The translations under genes were made by a program, and so were the position numbers. 64,000 nt of DNA from Cavia porcellus. Its lineage: Eukaryota > Chordata > Mammalia > Rodentia > Caviidae. Numbering within the stretch: position 1 is the stretch's first letter; each line of letters opens with the position of its first letter. The notes under the pieces were generated by a model, which saw only the letters and a program-made list of their open reading frames with translations, was not told where the DNA came from and made no database searches. The stretch spans positions 4,340,001 to 4,404,000 of the forward strand of contig NW_026947501.1 in the NCBI RefSeq assembly GCF_034190915.1, in the 5' to 3' direction. Of this stretch, positions 62,282 through 64,000 are shown piece by piece.

Positions 62282-64000
62282 GGAAACATGCATTGGCAAT
62301 GTAGGATAGGTGTCTGAAAAACATCGCGGGGTGGTGTGCATTGTAAGGCTTTCTAACAGGCCATTCACTAGTAGGATGAGAAAAACATCACGTGGTGGTG
62401 TGAATCGGTGGGCCTCAATTAGGATAGGCAGTGAGTGGCAACATAAAATGGAGAAAAGCACCACAGTGTGGTCACCATGGGGAGGTCAGGAAACATGCAG
62501 TGGCAATGTAGGAAAGGTTTCTGAAAAACATCGCCTGGTGGTGCGCATTGTAAGTGTTTATAGCAGGCCATTCACTAATAGGAGTGAGAAAATCATCACG
62601 TGGTGGTGTGAATGGGAGGGCCTCAATTAGGATAGGCAGTGAGTGGCAATGAAGAATGGAGTAAAGCACCATGGGGTGGTCAGCATGGGGAGGTCAGGAA
62701 ACATGCAATGGCAATATAGGATAGGTTTCTGAAAAACATCGCGGGGTGGTCCGCATTGTAATTGTTTCTAACAAGCCATTCACAAGTAGGATTGAAAAAA
62801 ACATCAAGAGGTGGTGTGAATCGGAGGGCCTGAATTAGGTTAGGCAGTGAGTGGCAATGTAGGATGGAGAAAATCACTACAGGGTGGTCAGCATGGGGAG
62901 GTCAGAAAACATGCCGTGGCAATGTAAGATAGGTTTCTGAAAAAAAAAAAAAAAGCGAGGTGTTGCACATTGTAAGTGTTTCTAACATGCCATTCACTAG
63001 TAGGAGTGAGAAAAACATAACGGGGTGGTGTGAATCGGAGGCCCTGATTAAGGATAGGCAGTGAGTGGCAATGTAGAATGTCGAAAAGCACCATGGGGTG
63101 GTCAGCATGGGGAGGTCAGGAAACGTGCAGTGGCAATGTGGGATAGCTTTCTGAAAAACATTACGGGTTGGTGCGCCTTGTAAGAGTTTCTAACAGGCCA
63201 TTCACTAGTAGGAATCAGAAAAACATCATGGCGTGGTATGAATTGGAGGGCCTGAATCAGGATAGGCAATGAGTGGCAATGTAGGATGGAGAAAAGCATC
63301 AAAGGGTGGTCATCATGGGGAGGTCAGGACACATGCAGTGGCAATGTAGTATAGGTTTCCTAAAAACATCGCAAGTGGTGAGAATTGTAAGGCTTTCTAA
63401 CAGGCCATTCACTAGTAGGACTGAGAAAAACATCACGGGGTGGTGTGAATCACAGGGACTGAATTATGGTAAGCAGTGAGTGGCAATGCAGGATGGACAA
63501 AAGCAACCATGGGGTGGTCAGCATGGGGAGGTCAGGAAACATGCAGTGGCAATTTAGCATAGGTTTCTGAAAAAAAACTTCGGGTGTTGCGCATTGTTAG
63601 TGTTTCTAAGAGGCCATTAACTAGTAGGAGTGAGAAAAACATCACGGTGTTGTGTGAATCGGAGGGCCTGATTTAGGATAGGCAGTGAGTGGCAATGTAG
63701 GATGGAGAAAAGCACCACGAGGTGGTCAGCATGAGGATGTCAGGAAACATGCAGTGGCAAATAGGATAGTTTTCTGAAAAACATCACGGGGTGGTGCCCA
63801 TTGTAAGGCTTTCTAACAGGCCATTGACTAGTAGGCGTGAGAAAAACATCACGGGGTGGTGTCAATCGGAGGGCCTGAATCAAGTTAGACAGTGAGTGGC
63901 AATGAAGAATGGAGAAAAGCACTATGGGGTGGTCAACATGGGGAGGTCAGGAAACATGCAATGGCAATGTAGGATAGGTTTCTGAAAAACATCGCGGGGT
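62282..64000 (+). repeat. Block C5 (partial, beta type): m1-m7/19, m20 and part of m21
   Basis: 1,719 bp, cut by the window edge. It contains m3 (62690-62900) and the beta word ggtttcctaaaa near 63355. It is collinear with C2 at an offset of 33,386. A private change in m1 gives gataggtgtctg near 62305. The left half of C resembles B in this region, but the presence of m3 and the beta word support C. Confidence 0.8.

Larger units (their letters stand above)
1..64000 (+). repeat. Satellite array of 208-bp monomers with nested higher-order repeats; fills the whole window
   Basis: The same 208-bp unit recurs head to tail from the first base to the last, about 307 times, always in one orientation. 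Landmark words such as cattcactagtagg, gtcaggaaacatgc and cagtgagtggcaatgtagg return every 207-214 bases; most length change comes from A-tracts. No interrupting element or unique sequence is seen. Monomers in one block differ clearly from each other, while the same monomer type in blocks many kilobases apart is nearly identical. That is the signature of a higher-order repeat. The plus strand is purine- and G-rich. There is no gene in any stretch. The family is not one I recognise, so chromosomal location and host remain unknown. Confidence 0.98.

Noticed and set aside
99..64000. One open stretch of about 66 codons per monomer on the minus strand, and a 99-codon one on the plus strand in m1-m2
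   Set aside because: They recur because the monomer recurs, stop once per monomer, mostly begin at GTG instead of ATG, and shift frame because 208 is not a multiple of three. The predicted peptides show no known domain. They are shadows of the repeat.
1..64000. A coding tandem-repeat exon such as a mucin- or antigen-type gene
   Set aside because: The unit length breaks the frame at each repeat and no frame stays open beyond about 137 codons.
1..64000. CRISPR array
   Set aside because: Units are 208 bp with no short repeat separated by unique spacers, and no cas-like gene is present.
1..64000. CENP-B box in the monomer
   Set aside because: I looked for TTCG-4-A-2-CGGG on both strands. The ttcgggtg and ttcgaggtgg sites in m7 and m19 lack the required spacing and the A.
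1..64000. tRNA- or 5S-derived origin of the monomer (tggcaatgtagg looks a little like an A box)
   Set aside because: The required AG of the A box is missing and there is no B box at a fitting distance.
1..64000. Telomere repeats, rDNA or another known satellite consensus
   Set aside because: No TTAGGG-type runs or rRNA-like segments are seen, and the 208-bp unit does not match a satellite I can recall with confidence.

Overview
This window is a single uninterrupted block of satellite DNA. I see no protein-coding gene, RNA gene, transposon, CRISPR array or unique sequence in its 64,000 bases. It must come from a eukaryote with a long-read-quality assembly. The wide spread of CG to TG/CA variation would fit a methylating genome such as a vertebrate or plant. 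I do not recognise the satellite family and cannot name the species or say whether the locus is centromeric, pericentromeric or subtelomeric.

The array is nested. Level 1 is a degenerate 65-73 bp subrepeat built on the core gaaaaacatcacggggtggt. Level 2 is a 208-bp monomer made of three such subrepeats (65+70+73 bp), about 307 of them, all in the same orientation. Level 3 is made of multi-monomer blocks in which each monomer has its own diagnostic variants. I number these m1-m28 after the block that holds every type once in order (block D, 28 monomers, about 5.84 kb). Block A is m1-11 plus m25-28 (15 monomers, 3.13 kb). Block C is m1-7 fused to m19/20-28 (16 monomers, or 15 without m3). Block B (28 monomers, 5.85 kb) is a C-like left part fused to a D-like right part. 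Level 4 is the order of blocks: C0(partial) A1 B1* D1 C1 A2 B2 C2 D2 C3 A3 B3 C4 A4 B4 C5(partial). The short period is A-B-C (58 monomers, 12,105 bp). The long period is A-B-C-D-C (102 monomers, 21,282 bp).

Block boundaries, each set at the same base of m1: C0 1-1980; A1 1981-5107; B1* 5108-10744; D1 10745-16584; C1 16585-19921; A2 19922-23048; B2 23049-28895; C2 28896-32233; D2 32234-38072; C3 38073-41203; A3 41204-44329; B3 44330-50176; C4 50177-53308; A4 53309-56435; B4 56436-62281; C5 62282-64000.

The history can be read from the junctions. All rearrangements keep the 208-bp register, as unequal crossing over would. Short tracts inside some monomers look like gene conversion. Block flavours follow a rule inside this window: a beta-type C stands before D and an alpha-type C stands before A. 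This predicts that a D block follows just beyond the right edge. The main result is this hierarchy and the recombination record in it; I found no gene system.
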